A stretch of DNA of 64,000 bases from Sphingomonas sp. (GCA_017849555.1 JAFIGU010000062.1:1-64000); one strand, 5' to 3'. Numbered from the stretch's first letter, positions 18,588-28,178 are shown. Notes: a model not told the origin generated them from the sequence alone. Made by a program: numbers and translations.

Positions 18588-19132
18588 GAAGTTGCGTGCT
18601 CCGCCTTCGCCCCGGTTTCCCGGCGATCCAACCGTTTTACTAAGAGGCGCAGGGCCTTGACCAGATGTGTTTCCACGGTGGAGACGGAGATGTTCATCCT
18701 TTCCGCTACCTGGGCAGGCGGCAAACCCTCGATTCGGCGGAGATACAGCGCCTCGCGCATCCGCGGCGGCATATCCTGCATCACCGTGGCGACCTGCCGA
18801 AGCTCGGCGCGATCCATCGCCACCACATCGGGGGTAGGGTCGTCGTCTGCGATATCGACCGCGCGGAGCAGCGCGCTCTGATCGAGCCGGACGATATCGG
18901 CGCGGCGGAAGCGCTCGATCGCAAGGTTGCGGATGATGCGCATCGTGAAGGCATGCGGATTGGCGATCGACGACCAGTCGTCGAGCGCGAACAGGCGCGC
19001 ATAGGCTTCCTGCACCAGCTCCTCGGCTTCCTCGGGCTGCCGCGCCAGCTTGATGGCGTAGCGGCGATGCTGATCGCTGAAGACGAAGATCCGATCGGCA
19101 AACCAGATATCGATGTCACGCAGCCAGGCCAT
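18554..19132 (-). CDS. ECF sigma factor, FecI-like
   Basis: A 192-residue extracytoplasmic-function sigma factor. Region 2 reads RQPEEAEELVQEAYARLF with NPHAFTMRIIRNLAIERFRR; region 4 reads LPPAQVAERMNISVSTVE with THLVKALRLL. I chose ATG 19132, which has GGAG 9 bases upstream; ATG 19147 is an alternative, and the much longer frame to 19360 has no supported start. It heads the sigma/FecR/FecA-type operon. The divergent receptor gene starts 288 bases away and may be a target, but I could not identify a promoter sequence for it. Confidence 0.92.
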   Translation of the reverse strand: MAWLRDIDIWFADRIFVFSDQHRRYAIKLARQPEEAEELVQEAYARLFALDDWSSIANPHAFTMRIIRNLAIERFRRADIVRLDQSALLRAVDIADDDPTPDVVAMDRAELRQVATVMQDMPPRMREALYLRRIEGLPPAQVAERMNISVSTVETHLVKALRLLVKRLDRRETGAKAEHATSWEKKERQGQV

Positions 19133-19420
19133 GTCTCGGCGCTCCATCGCGATTGCGGAATGGACCTCGCCTAGAACTGGCTTGTTACAGATGATTGACA
19201 GTCGCGCGGCGGGCAAAGCGCTCGTGCCGACGTCCCGATCCCCTGCCCGAAAATATTTTTGCGCGCAGTAGCGGGATCGCGCGCGCGCCCCGTCTCCGCG
19301 ACGACAGCTCGGATCACGGCAACGCGGCCTGTGTCCGGACGCATCTCGCGCGTCCGGCAACGGGACGCGATGCGCCCGCGAGAGGGGCTTGAAGACAAGG
19401 TTGGAAAACGGGGTAGCTCC

Positions 19421-21910
19421 ATGAAATCGTTGCAGATGACATCGTCGATCTTCGCCTTGCTATGCGCCGTTTCGACACCGGCCTGGGCCGAGGACGCCAA
19501 GCCCGCCGACACCGCGGAGGCTCAGCCGGGCCAGAACGGCGGCGACATCGTCGTCACCGGCCGCGCGGGGACGGGTGCGCGCACCAAATCCGAAACCAGC
19601 TATTCGATCACCAGCATCGGCGAGGAAGCGCTCCGCCTGCAGGCGCCGACCAGCGTGACCGAAGCGCTGAAATCGGTCCCCGGTTTCTGGGTCGAGGCGT
19701 CGGGGGGCGAAGCGAGCGGCAACATCCGCGCACGCGGCGTGCCGGTCGACGGCTTCGGTTCGGTCCAGTTGCTCGAAGACGGTATTCCCGTCCAGCACGA
19801 TCCGGCGCTCGGCTATCTGAACGCCGATCAGGTCTTCCGCCTTGACGAGACGATCGACCGCATCGAGGTGGTGCGCGGCGGCCCGGCGTCGCTCTTTTAT
19901 TCGAACGCCCCGGCCGGTGCGATCAACTTCATTCCCCGTCAGGTCGGCGAGCGCGCCGAGGGGCTGATCAAGATGAGCGTCGGTGCCGACAACCTCTACC
20001 GCACCGACATCTGGGTCGGCGCGCCGATCGGCGACGGCTGGAAGGCGGCGGTGGGCGGCTTTTATCGCTCCGAGGGCGGCGTGCGCGATCCCGGCTTTAC
20101 CGCCAATCGCGGCGGGCAGGTCCGTGCCACGATCTCGAAGGATTGGGGCAACGCCAAGTTCAGTTTCGATGCGAAGCGCATGGACGACATCGTCGCGCTT
20201 TATCTCGGCATTCCGATGCGCACCTATCTCGACGGCAAGATCCGCGCGGTTCCCGGCTTCGACGGCCACGAGGGCACCGTCGCCGGCCCCGAGACGCAGC
20301 TCGTCAAGATGATCCAGGGCGACGGCAGCATCTATAAATTCGACAATAGCCTCGGCACCCAGGTCAAGCGTACCCAGCTCACCAGCAAGTTCGAGATCGA
20401 GCCGGTCGACGGCTGGAAGATCAGCAACACCTCGCGCTACACCGACACGCAGACGCAGCGGAACGGCGTTTTCCCCAACGCGCTGCAGAGCGCAGCCAGC
20501 CTTTTGAAGCAAAATGCCGGCCTGCTGGGCCAGGCGCCGGGCGCGACCGCGCTGCAATTGCGCTACGTGACCACGCCGAACCAGATCTACGATACGGCCA
20601 ACCAGAACGGCAACGGGCTGGTGATCATCGGTGGCCTGCGCGGGCTCACCCTGCCAGTCAAGGAGTTCATGAGCGACACCCGCGTCGCGCATCGCTTCGA
20701 AATGGGCTCGACGACGCATGACATCACGCTCGGCTATTATTTCGCGCATATCGACGAGGATTTCAGCCGCTATTCCTCGACGGCGCTGCTCGACGTGCAG
20801 AACAATTCCCGCCTGCTGAATCTCGTGGCGGTCGATGCCGCGGGCAAAGTCCTCAAGACCTTCACCGACAACGGCATCTATAAATATGGCTATGAGTGGG
20901 AAGACGCGCACGGGGAGCAGACCACCCACGCGCTCTATATCTCCGACGAATGGCAGGTCACGCCCAGGCTGCGTATCGACGGCGGCGTACGCTGGGAAAC
21001 GATGCGGGCGCGCGGCGCGGTCGGCCTCAAGAAGACGGTCAACCTCGATCCGAACAACCCGGCGACCTCGTCGATCATCACCGGCAGCGGCCTCTACGCC
21101 AATTACGACAAGACCTTCAGCCACGCGACGCTGACGGGCGGCGTCAACTATCAGTTCAATCGCGCGGCGGGTCTCTTCGCGCGCTATACCTATGCCAACC
21201 GGATGCCGAGCCTCGGCAATTATGTCACCAGCGCGACCGCGACCCCGGTGATCCAGACGATGCACCTGGGCGAGATCGGCTTCAAATATACCAGCCCGCT
21301 GATCGATCTCTATGCCACCGGCTTCTGGACCAAGTATAACAATGTCGCTTTCACCAACTATCGCTTCGATCTGAATACCGGGGCCTCGGTCACCGAAGCG
21401 CGCTTTGCCGATACACAGACTTTCGGTGTCGAGCTGGAGGGCACGATCCGGCCGACGTCTTGGTTCGATCTCTCGGCCACCGCGACGTTGCAGGATCCGC
21501 GCTACAAGGGCCTGACCTATACCGACGCCGCGGGCAAGTTCTACAATTATGACGGCAAGCGCCTGATCCGCGTGCCGACCGTCAGCCTCCGCGTGGTGCC
21601 CGGGGTCAATCTGCTCGACGGCAAGCTGCGCGTGCAGGCGTCATGGGAATATGAAGGCAAGCGTTATGTCGACACCGCGAACTCGGTGCGCCTGCCGGCC
21701 TATGGCACGATCAACCTCAGCGCCCGCGCGCAGATCAACGATCGTCTGTCGCTCTACGGCTATGTCGACAATCTCAACAATTCGCTGGGTCTTACCGAGG
21801 GCAATCCTCGCGCCGGCGAGTTGCAGAACAGCGATGCGGGCGCCAACACCTTCATCGCGCGCCCGTTGATCGGCCGGAATTACCGCGCCGCGATCATGTA
21901 CAAGTTCTGA
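19421..21910 (+). CDS. TonB-dependent receptor, paralogue lacking the STN domain
   Basis: An 829-residue receptor with signal peptide MTSSIFALLCAVSTPAWA, TonB box region DIVVTGRAGTG, a plug containing EVVRGGPASLFYSNAPAGA, and barrel end YRAAIMYKF. It aligns along its length with the receptor at 14771 (SGNIRARGVPVDG, LGYLNADQVFR, NGNGLV) but starts straight into the plug with no STN domain, so it should transport without signalling. ATG 19421 precedes the signal peptide; a longer frame from 19259 is rejected. It is divergent from the ECF sigma gene and 3 bases upstream of an exported metallohydrolase gene, with which it surely shares a transcript. Confidence 0.92.
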   Translation: MKSLQMTSSIFALLCAVSTPAWAEDAKPADTAEAQPGQNGGDIVVTGRAGTGARTKSETSYSITSIGEEALRLQAPTSVTEALKSVPGFWVEASGGEASGNIRARGVPVDGFGSVQLLEDGIPVQHDPALGYLNADQVFRLDETIDRIEVVRGGPASLFYSNAPAGAINFIPRQVGERAEGLIKMSVGADNLYRTDIWVGAPIGDGWKAAVGGFYRSEGGVRDPGFTANRGGQVRATISKDWGNAKFSFDAKRMDDIVALYLGIPMRTYLDGKIRAVPGFDGHEGTVAGPETQLVKMIQGDGSIYKFDNSLGTQVKRTQLTSKFEIEPVDGWKISNTSRYTDTQTQRNGVFPNALQSAASLLKQNAGLLGQAPGATALQLRYVTTPNQIYDTANQNGNGLVIIGGLRGLTLPVKEFMSDTRVAHRFEMGSTTHDITLGYYFAHIDEDFSRYSSTALLDVQNNSRLLNLVAVDAAGKVLKTFTDNGIYKYGYEWEDAHGEQTTHALYISDEWQVTPRLRIDGGVRWETMRARGAVGLKKTVNLDPNNPATSSIITGSGLYANYDKTFSHATLTGGVNYQFNRAAGLFARYTYANRMPSLGNYVTSATATPVIQTMHLGEIGFKYTSPLIDLYATGFWTKYNNVAFTNYRFDLNTGASVTEARFADTQTFGVELEGTIRPTSWFDLSATATLQDPRYKGLTYTDAAGKFYNYDGKRLIRVPTVSLRVVPGVNLLDGKLRVQASWEYEGKRYVDTANSVRLPAYGTINLSARAQINDRLSLYGYVDNLNNSLGLTEGNPRAGELQNSDAGANTFIARPLIGRNYRAAIMYKF

Positions 21911-21913
21911 TCG

Positions 21914-23434
21914 ATGAAGGGGATCGAATCCGCCGTGCTCGGCCTTGCGCTGGCCTGTCTCGCGTCGCCCGCGCCCGCCCAAACCCTGCCTCAACCGGCA
22001 GGGCAGGCGAATGCGGTTCCCGATCAGACGTTGCGCGGCACGCTCGGGCGCGCCGATTATGAGCATTATCGCGAAATACCTTTCACGCTCCCGCCGGGCG
22101 TGACGCGGCTGACGATCGAGTTCAGCTATGGCGGCAAGGCGCAGCATTCGGTCATCGATCTCGGCCTTGCCGATCCTCAGCGCTTTCGCGGCTGGAGCGG
22201 CGGCACGCGCGACCGGATGACGTTGAGCGCGGAGGATGCGACGCCGGGCTATCTGCCTGGGCCGCTCCCGGCGGGCGAATGGCATCTGATCCTCGGCGCG
22301 CCCAATATCCGCGAGGGCGCGACGGCGCCGTTCGAGGCGCGCATCTATATCGACCGCGCGCCGACGGTGACCTCGTTCGCCGATGCGCCGATCAATGCTG
22401 CGCCCGGCTGGTATCGCGGCGACCTCCACATGCACAGCGGCAACAGCGACGGCAAATGCCTGTCCCAGAAGGGCGAGAAGGTGCCGTGCCCGGTCTATCG
22501 CACCGTCGAGGCGGCGGCGAAGCGCGGGCTCGATTTCATCGCGCTGACCGATCATAATACGACCGCGCATTATGACGCGCTGCGCGCGCTGCAGGGCGCA
22601 TTCGATCGACTGCTGCTCATCCCCGGCCGCGAAGTCACGACCTTCTTTGGCCATTCCAACGTTTTCGGCCCGACCGCCTTCCTCGATTTCCGCATGACCG
22701 CGCCAAGCTATGCGCAGGCTGCCAAGTGGATGGACGAGGTGAAGCGCGAGGGCGGGATCGTCTCGCTCAATCATGCCGGCGCGCCGTCGGGCGAAATCTG
22801 CATGGGCTGCGGCTGGCGTGTGGAGGATCTGCCGGCCGGCGCGGTGCAGGCGATCGAGGTGGTCAATGGCGGCACGATGGCCGAGACCAAATCGGCCGAG
22901 AGCCCGTTGCAGGGTCTTGCGCTCTGGCAGAAACTGCTCAACGCCGGCCAGCGCGTGACCGCGATCGGCGGTAGCGACAACCACAATGCCGACCTTCCCT
23001 TCGATCAGCCGGGTGCGATCGGCACCCCGACGACGGTCGTCTTCATGCGCGCGCTTACGGTGCAGGGCTTCATCGACGGCGTCCGCGCCGGCCGCGCATT
23101 CGTCGACGTCTACGGCGTCAAGGGTCGCTTTCTCGATATCTCGGCGACGAACGGCGAGGCCAAGGCCGTAATGGGCGGCGCGCTCCGGGTGCGGCCGGGC
23201 GAGCGTGTCCGTCTCGCGGCGGAGGTGAGGGGCGCGTCGGGCGGCACGATCCAGCTCGTCGTCGACGGCGAGGCGGATCCGGTCTTCCGCCGCGATATCC
23301 AGCGCGATGGCGCGATCGCGCTGACGAACTGGATCGCCGACAGTGGCCGGCATTGGGTGCGCGCGGACGTGCGCGATGCTGCCGGCCGGCTCATCCTCGT
23401 CGGCAATCCGATCTATATCGAGGTCGGCAAGTGA
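21914..23434 (+). CDS. Exported PHP-domain metallohydrolase, CehA/McbA-like
   Basis: A 506-residue protein with a signal peptide (SAVLGLALACLASPAPAQ), a beta-rich N-terminal domain of about 140 residues, and a PHP phosphoesterase-type metal site: DLHMHSGNSDG, ALTDHNT, GREVTTFFGHSN, SLNHAG and GGSDNH supply the expected His/Asp ligands. CehA/McbA relatives hydrolyse carbamate or phosphate esters. Its start is only 3 bases after the receptor stop with no strong ribosome site, suggesting translational coupling. A periplasmic enzyme paired with a TonB receptor suggests processing of the imported ligand, for example ester cleavage to release a metal or phosphate (inference). Confidence 0.88.
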   Translation: MKGIESAVLGLALACLASPAPAQTLPQPAGQANAVPDQTLRGTLGRADYEHYREIPFTLPPGVTRLTIEFSYGGKAQHSVIDLGLADPQRFRGWSGGTRDRMTLSAEDATPGYLPGPLPAGEWHLILGAPNIREGATAPFEARIYIDRAPTVTSFADAPINAAPGWYRGDLHMHSGNSDGKCLSQKGEKVPCPVYRTVEAAAKRGLDFIALTDHNTTAHYDALRALQGAFDRLLLIPGREVTTFFGHSNVFGPTAFLDFRMTAPSYAQAAKWMDEVKREGGIVSLNHAGAPSGEICMGCGWRVEDLPAGAVQAIEVVNGGTMAETKSAESPLQGLALWQKLLNAGQRVTAIGGSDNHNADLPFDQPGAIGTPTTVVFMRALTVQGFIDGVRAGRAFVDVYGVKGRFLDISATNGEAKAVMGGALRVRPGERVRLAAEVRGASGGTIQLVVDGEADPVFRRDIQRDGAIALTNWIADSGRHWVRADVRDAAGRLILVGNPIYIEVGK

Positions 23435-23589
23435 AGGGCTGAAAGCGCCGTTCCGAGCGCGCCGGCGCAAGTGAGCGGAGAAGCCGCGATTGACTGTACC
23501 AACCGGGGACAAGGTCCGAAAGAATCAGTTAATTTACAATTAATAATATTGTATCCAGCCGACCTCGCTACCAAACAGGGAGAGTCGAC

Positions 23590-24180
23590 GTGGAATTAAG
23601 ACGCGTTTTTGCCGGCGTGGGCGCGCTGGCGCTGGCCGCCGCCGCTACCCCCTCCAATGCGGCCGAACTGGTCACCAACGGGGGCTTCGAAACCGGTAAT
23701 TTCAGTGGCTGGACGCTCGGCGGCAACACCGGGTTCACCGGGGTGGACACCGCCTCGGCGCATAGCGGCACTTATGGCGCCTATTTCGGTGCGGTCGGGT
23801 CGACCGGGACGCTGAGCCAGCTTCTCAACACGGTTGCCGGGCAGACCTATACCGTTTCGTTCTGGCTCTCGAATTCCGGCTCGCCGACCGACAGCTTCGA
23901 AGCATCGATCGGTGATACGGTTCTTCAGACCTTCACCAATGTGAACGCTTTCCAATATTTCAATTTCTCGTTCACCACGCCGGTGAACGGCAGCCCGTCG
24001 CTGCTCAAATTTACGTTCCGCCAAGATCCTTCTTACTGGCATATCGACGATATTTCGGTTCAGGGCCTGGCGGGCGGCGTTCCTGAGCCGACGACCTGGG
24101 CGATGATGATTCTCGGCCTTGGTGCAGTGGGCGCGGCGATGCGTCGCCGGCGTGCCGCGACGACAGTCCGCTACGCCTAA
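23590..24180 (+). CDS. PEPxxWA-CTERM sorting-domain protein
   Basis: A 196-residue exported protein. The signal peptide ends TPSNAAE; the body begins LVTNGGFETGNFSGW, typical of carbohydrate-binding or adhesive PEP-CTERM proteins with a jelly-roll-like domain, and the tail is VPEPTTWAMMILGLG followed by a short helix and RRRR. This is the sphingomonad PEPxxWA variant recognised by exosortase/XrtA-type sorting, so the protein should be released or attached at the cell surface with exopolysaccharide. The GTG start has AGGGAGAG upstream. No exosortase gene is in the window. The AT-rich 155 bases upstream probably hold its promoter. Confidence 0.9.
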   Translation: MELRRVFAGVGALALAAAATPSNAAELVTNGGFETGNFSGWTLGGNTGFTGVDTASAHSGTYGAYFGAVGSTGTLSQLLNTVAGQTYTVSFWLSNSGSPTDSFEASIGDTVLQTFTNVNAFQYFNFSFTTPVNGSPSLLKFTFRQDPSYWHIDDISVQGLAGGVPEPTTWAMMILGLGAVGAAMRRRRAATTVRYA

Positions 24181-24213
24181 TCCACTATAATATAAGAACT
24201 TTCTTCGGGTAGC

Positions 24214-24243
24214 AAAAAGCCGCCGGGAAACCGGCGGCTTTTT
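24214..24243. terminator. Bidirectional rho-independent terminator
   Basis: 8-bp stem GCCGCCGG/CCGGCGGC with a GAAA tetraloop, AAAAA on the left and TTTTT on the right. It can end both the PEP-CTERM gene (+) and the small gene at 24264 (-). Confidence 0.92.
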
Positions 24244-24263
24244 CTCCCAAAGGACGAAGGTTC

Positions 24264-24665
24264 CTACCGAACCCGTGAGCGCGCGCGCGCCGCGCGAACC
24301 GGGGCGTACATGTCCGCGCGCTGCTTCATCAATTCGGCCAGCCAGCACAGATGCGATGCGGCATCGGACAGCGGCAGCATGCACAATTCGTCGAACAGCT
24401 CGCGCTGATAGTCGATCCGGCGCGCCAGGATTTCGCGCATCCGGACCCGCGCGCGGCTATCGTCGCGGTGGATTCCGGCGTTGAATTCGCGCGCGGCGTG
24501 GAGAAAAACGTCCGCCATTTCCTGTGCTGCCTGAACGCCCTCGTTCAACCCCTCGCTCGCCCCGAACCGCGCGAGCCGGCGCCTGACCGGCGGCAGATCG
24601 GGATCGGCCGCAGCGTCGTTGAGCGGCAGGTTGAAATCATAAGTGGCGAGAAATTTTCGAATCAT
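24264..24665 (-). CDS. Hypothetical protein, 133 residues
   Basis: I do not recognise the family. The protein is soluble and mostly helical, with MIRKFLATYDFNLPL at the N-terminus, a run of heptad-like helices (AAQEMADVFLHAAREF, ARRIDYQRELFDELCML) and an Arg-rich tail. ATG 24665 has GGGGAGG 6 bases upstream, which with strong codon-position bias supports a real gene. It stands alone between the bidirectional terminator and the sugar kinase gene. Confidence 0.65.
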   Translation of the reverse strand: MIRKFLATYDFNLPLNDAAADPDLPPVRRRLARFGASEGLNEGVQAAQEMADVFLHAAREFNAGIHRDDSRARVRMREILARRIDYQRELFDELCMLPLSDAASHLCWLAELMKQRADMYAPVRAARARSRVR

Positions 24666-24770
24666 GGCTGCCTCCCCGGCACGATCAGGGAACATGGATC
24701 GGGTGCCGATTCAAGCGGATTTGCCGCGTGCAGGAGGAGGATTCGACGGACCGTTGACGCTATCTTTCGA

Positions 24771-25709
24771 TTAGGGATGCGTTCGCTCCCGTGCGATCTT
24801 TTGCGCGTAGAGCGCCGCCCCGACGCCGGGTTCATGTCGAGGGGCGATCACCTCGAACCGGCCGCGACCGTCGAGCTCGCGGCACAATGCCGCGCGGACC
24901 GCATCCTGTTTAGTCAGCACGCCCCCCGACCAGGAGAGCAACACGCTTTCCTCCTCGGCAAAGCCCAGCGATCGGCGTAGCGCGCCGGCGATCGCGGCCA
25001 GCTCGACGCCGGCGCGATCGAGGATCGACAGCGCGACGCGATCGCCTTCCTCTGCCGCCAGCGAGACGATCCGTGCGAGGCCGGCAATGTCGTCACGCAC
25101 CATTCCGCCGCTGCCCATCACGCGCGCGCAGATGTCGAGATCGGACCCGAGCGCGAGTTCGCGCGAGAAGACGTGTTTGAGCGGCCCTTCGGCGAGGCGC
25201 CCGTCGCTCATCCGCGTGAAGGCATTGAGGCCCTGGATCGCGATCCAATAAGCGGAGCCCTCGTCGCCGAACACCTCGCCCCAGCCGCCGACACGCGCTT
25301 TGCGGCCCCGGCGTTCGCCATAGCCGATCGAGCCGGTGCCAGCGACGAGGTTGATCCCGTCCGCGCAGGCGAGCGAGCCGGCCCAGCCGCACACCATGTC
25401 GTTGTCGCACGCATAGCGGCCGTGGCCGAGCAATTTGCCGCACGCGGCCTCGAGCAGCGGATCGACCGCGGCATCTTCGCCGAAGGCGGGGAGGCCGAAG
25501 AAGGAATAGCCGAAAACGGCGGGGGGAAGGCCGAGCTGGCGGCTCACCGCGTCGATCCCCTGCGCGAGACGCGCGATCGCCTCGTCCAGCCCGACCTGGA
25601 GGTGATAGGTCGTCCCCGTGAGCGCGCGCGCGACCGTCCGCCCGCTTTCGTCGATGCAGACGAATTCGGTCTTGGTGCCCCCGCCGTCGACGCCGAGGAA
25701 GATGCTCAT
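24771..25709 (-). CDS. BadF/BadG-type sugar kinase, probably an amino-sugar kinase (AgaK/NagK-like)
   Basis: A 312-residue ATPase of the BadF/BadG/BcrA/BcrD family, to which several N-acetylhexosamine kinases belong. Phosphate 1 motif FLGVDGGGTKTEF opens the protein; Asp in CDNDM and NLVAGTGSIGYG (phosphate 2) follow; LLSWSGGVL is the adenosine motif. It has none of the cysteines of the CoA-ester activator branch. The start overlaps the AgaS-type gene by 4 bases (ATGA). Operon partners AgaS and GatZ point to phosphorylation of galactosamine or N-acetylgalactosamine to the 6-phosphate; N-acetylglucosamine cannot be excluded. Confidence 0.85.
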   Translation of the reverse strand: MSIFLGVDGGGTKTEFVCIDESGRTVARALTGTTYHLQVGLDEAIARLAQGIDAVSRQLGLPPAVFGYSFFGLPAFGEDAAVDPLLEAACGKLLGHGRYACDNDMVCGWAGSLACADGINLVAGTGSIGYGERRGRKARVGGWGEVFGDEGSAYWIAIQGLNAFTRMSDGRLAEGPLKHVFSRELALGSDLDICARVMGSGGMVRDDIAGLARIVSLAAEEGDRVALSILDRAGVELAAIAGALRRSLGFAEEESVLLSWSGGVLTKQDAVRAALCRELDGRGRFEVIAPRHEPGVGAALYAQKIARERTHP

Positions 25710-26848
25710 GCCGCCGCCGGATGGATGCGCACGCCCTGGACGACGCGGTTCACCGTCCCGCTGGCGTTGGGTCGATCCGGGGTCCGCCCGAGCCGCAGCG
25801 AGAAATGCAGCGCGAACAATTGCGCCGGGACGATATAAGGGAAGAGCAGATCGATATCGGCCTGCCCCGCCGCCCCGGGTACCAGCAATGCCTCGCCCGC
25901 CACATCCTGCGCGGCGATCGCGACCACCGCGCCGCAGCGCCCGTCGGCACGCAATTCATCGAGCATGTCGAGATCGTAGAGCCGGGTCAGCGGATCGTTC
26001 GAGACGAACATCATGATCAACGTGCGCGGCGTCACGATCGTCTTCGGGCCATGCCGGAAGCCGAGCGGGGAATCGAACGCGGTGGGGATCGCGCCGTCGG
26101 TCAGTTCGAGCAGCTTGAGCGCCGCCTCGCGCGCCAGGCCCTGGAACACGCCGCTGCCGAGATAGACCACCCGGTCGAAATCCTGCGCGGCGAGCGCCGC
26201 AGCGCGCGGCTCCGCGCCCGCGATCGTCGCCGAAACCGCGTCGGCGATCGCCTCGACGCGGGCGTCGATCGTGTCGATGCCGCCGAGGATCGATAGCGCC
26301 GCCAGCATCATCGCGCTGAAGCTCGACGTCATCGCGAACGCGCGGTCATGTGTTTCCTCGGGCAGCACGACCACATGGCTGTTCGCCGCATCGCGCCGGG
26401 CGAGCGCGCCCGCGGCGTTGCAGGTGATCACGAGGTGGTGGACCGACGGCAGCTGCGCATCGGCCAGATCGACCGCGGCGACGCTCTCCGGGCTGCTCCC
26501 CGAGCGGCCGAACGAGACCATCAATGTCGGCCGCGCGGGATCGAGATAGAGCTGCGGCGCGGCGACGATATCGGTCGTCGCCACCGCCTCGACGCGCCGC
26601 CCGGTGGTCGCCGACAGCCACGGCGCGAGGCATTCGCCGATGAACGCGGAGGTGCCCGCGCCGCACAGCATGATGCGCAGGTCGTTCGTGGCGAGCAGCG
26701 GGGCGAGGAAGCCCTCGATCGCTGCCCGGCTGGCGCGCAGCAGCGCCTGGGTCGCGCGCAGCGTCGATGGCTGCTGGAGGATCTCGCGACGCGTCCAGCT
26801 CTCGGCGCCCCCCGGCGGCAGATCGGACGCGAACAGGGTTTCAGGCAT
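25706..26848 (-). CDS. agaS: SIS-domain sugar-phosphate isomerase/deaminase, AgaS-like
   Basis: A 380-residue protein with two SIS domains. The first holds LRIMLCGAGTSAFIGE and VSFGRSGSSPESVAAV; the second has VVYLGSGVFQGLAREAALKLLEL and DSPLGFRHGPKTI, the pattern of AgaS (galactosamine-6-phosphate deaminase/isomerase). ATG 26848 overlaps the GatZ stop by 8 bases and has GGAG 12 bases upstream; ATG 26866 would add six residues. The frame continues upstream only because it lies inside the GatZ gene. Predicted reaction: galactosamine-6-phosphate to tagatose-6-phosphate plus ammonia. Confidence 0.88.
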   Translation of the reverse strand: MPETLFASDLPPGGAESWTRREILQQPSTLRATQALLRASRAAIEGFLAPLLATNDLRIMLCGAGTSAFIGECLAPWLSATTGRRVEAVATTDIVAAPQLYLDPARPTLMVSFGRSGSSPESVAAVDLADAQLPSVHHLVITCNAAGALARRDAANSHVVVLPEETHDRAFAMTSSFSAMMLAALSILGGIDTIDARVEAIADAVSATIAGAEPRAAALAAQDFDRVVYLGSGVFQGLAREAALKLLELTDGAIPTAFDSPLGFRHGPKTIVTPRTLIMMFVSNDPLTRLYDLDMLDELRADGRCGAVVAIAAQDVAGEALLVPGAAGQADIDLLFPYIVPAQLFALHFSLRLGRTPDRPNASGTVNRVVQGVRIHPAAA

Positions 26849-28124
26849 CGGGATTGCAGGCTCCATGATAGGCATCGAGCGTCGCGCCGATCTGCGCGAC
26901 GATGAGATCGACCGGATCGAGCGACGCGGTGCCGGTGCGGACGGCGGCATAAGCGGCGGGAAGATACTGGCTGAGCAGCGGCAGCGGCGGCATGGCCGCG
27001 CGCAGATTGTCGAACAATCGGGCTTGCGCAGCGGCGATCTCGGGATCGGGCCAATAATAACGGATGCGATCGCTGAGGCTATATTGGAGCTGGAGATCAA
27101 GCGCGGCGCCGGTCTCGTGATAATAACGCTGCCAATTGCCCGGCGCGGCCTTCATCCGCGCGACGACGGTGTCGCGCAGACCCGCGCGCCGCGACGCATC
27201 GACCGTTTCGCGCTCGATCGCGTCGAGCGCCCACAATGCCTCGCGCAGCGCGAAGGTGACGCCCGGCCCGACCTTCAGGATCGCGAAATGGTCGCGCACC
27301 AGCGCGGCAAGCGCGTCCGGGCGCTGATAATCGGTCGAATGCGCCTCGAAGACGATATGATCGACCGGGACGATCGCGGCGCTGAGCGCGGCGGCGGCGG
27401 CCGGCCGGTAATCGACCACCTTCATATGATCGAATTCGACCCCCGGCTGGACGACGGTGGCGATCACGCGATCCCAGGCGGCGTCGAGCCCGGCTTCGCG
27501 AAACAGGTCGCGGTGCATGTCGAGCGTCGCCAGCGCCGCCTCCGGGGTGGTGACGGCGAGCGCGTCGAGATCCTCCGCCGCGCCGCCGGGGACGGGCACT
27601 TCGGTGCCGATCACATAGACCGGCGCGAGTGCCGGATCGTCGCGACACGCCGCCTCGGCCGCGCGACAGAGCCGCGCGGCGCGCTCGGCGATCGTCCGTT
27701 CGGGAAGCGGGACGGGATCGTCGGCACAACTCATCGAGCAATCGAGATGGATCTTGCCGAAACCGGCGCGAACATAATCGGCGACCATGATTTCCGCCTT
27801 CGCCATCGCTTCATCGGCGGGCAGCGCGGTCCAGGCATTGGGGCCGAGATGGTCGCCGCCGAGCGCGAGGCGATCGAGCGGAAAGCCGGTGCGCGCGGCG
27901 ATCTCCTCGACGAAGGCGCGGAAACCGACGGGCACCATCCCGGTATAGCCGCCGTCCTGGTTCACCTGATTGGAGGTCGCCTCGATCAGCACCAGCGGCG
28001 CGGCGTTGCGCAGCGCGTGGCGGAAGGTTGCCTCGATGACCAGCGGATGCGCCGAGCAGACCGAGGTGATGCCGATGGCCTCACCGCGCTTGTGGCGGTC
28101 GATCAGATTTCGAATCAGCTCCAT
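26841..28124 (-). CDS. GatZ/KbaZ/AgaZ family protein (tagatose-6-phosphate pathway)
   Basis: A 427-residue member of the D-tagatose-1,6-bisphosphate aldolase subunit GatZ/KbaZ family: GITSVCSAHPLVIEA, LIEATSNQVNQDGGYTGM, LALGGDHLGPN, KIHLDCSMSCADD and FEAHSTDYQ are all family hallmarks. ATG 28124 has AAAGGAG upstream. In enterobacteria GatZ is a non-catalytic stabiliser of GatY; in some amino-sugar pathways AgaZ has been proposed to act as tagatose-6-phosphate kinase. No GatY/KbaY aldolase gene lies nearby, which favours an independent role or a partner elsewhere. It is first in the operon with the AgaS and kinase genes, behind the operator at 28179. Confidence 0.92.
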   Translation of the reverse strand: MELIRNLIDRHKRGEAIGITSVCSAHPLVIEATFRHALRNAAPLVLIEATSNQVNQDGGYTGMVPVGFRAFVEEIAARTGFPLDRLALGGDHLGPNAWTALPADEAMAKAEIMVADYVRAGFGKIHLDCSMSCADDPVPLPERTIAERAARLCRAAEAACRDDPALAPVYVIGTEVPVPGGAAEDLDALAVTTPEAALATLDMHRDLFREAGLDAAWDRVIATVVQPGVEFDHMKVVDYRPAAAAALSAAIVPVDHIVFEAHSTDYQRPDALAALVRDHFAILKVGPGVTFALREALWALDAIERETVDASRRAGLRDTVVARMKAAPGNWQRYYHETGAALDLQLQYSLSDRIRYYWPDPEIAAAQARLFDNLRAAMPPLPLLSQYLPAAYAAVRTGTASLDPVDLIVAQIGATLDAYHGACNPDA

Positions 28125-28178
28125 CAACGGCTCCTTTGACGCGAGCTATACGCGAGCTGCACAGACTTCGCAATAAAC

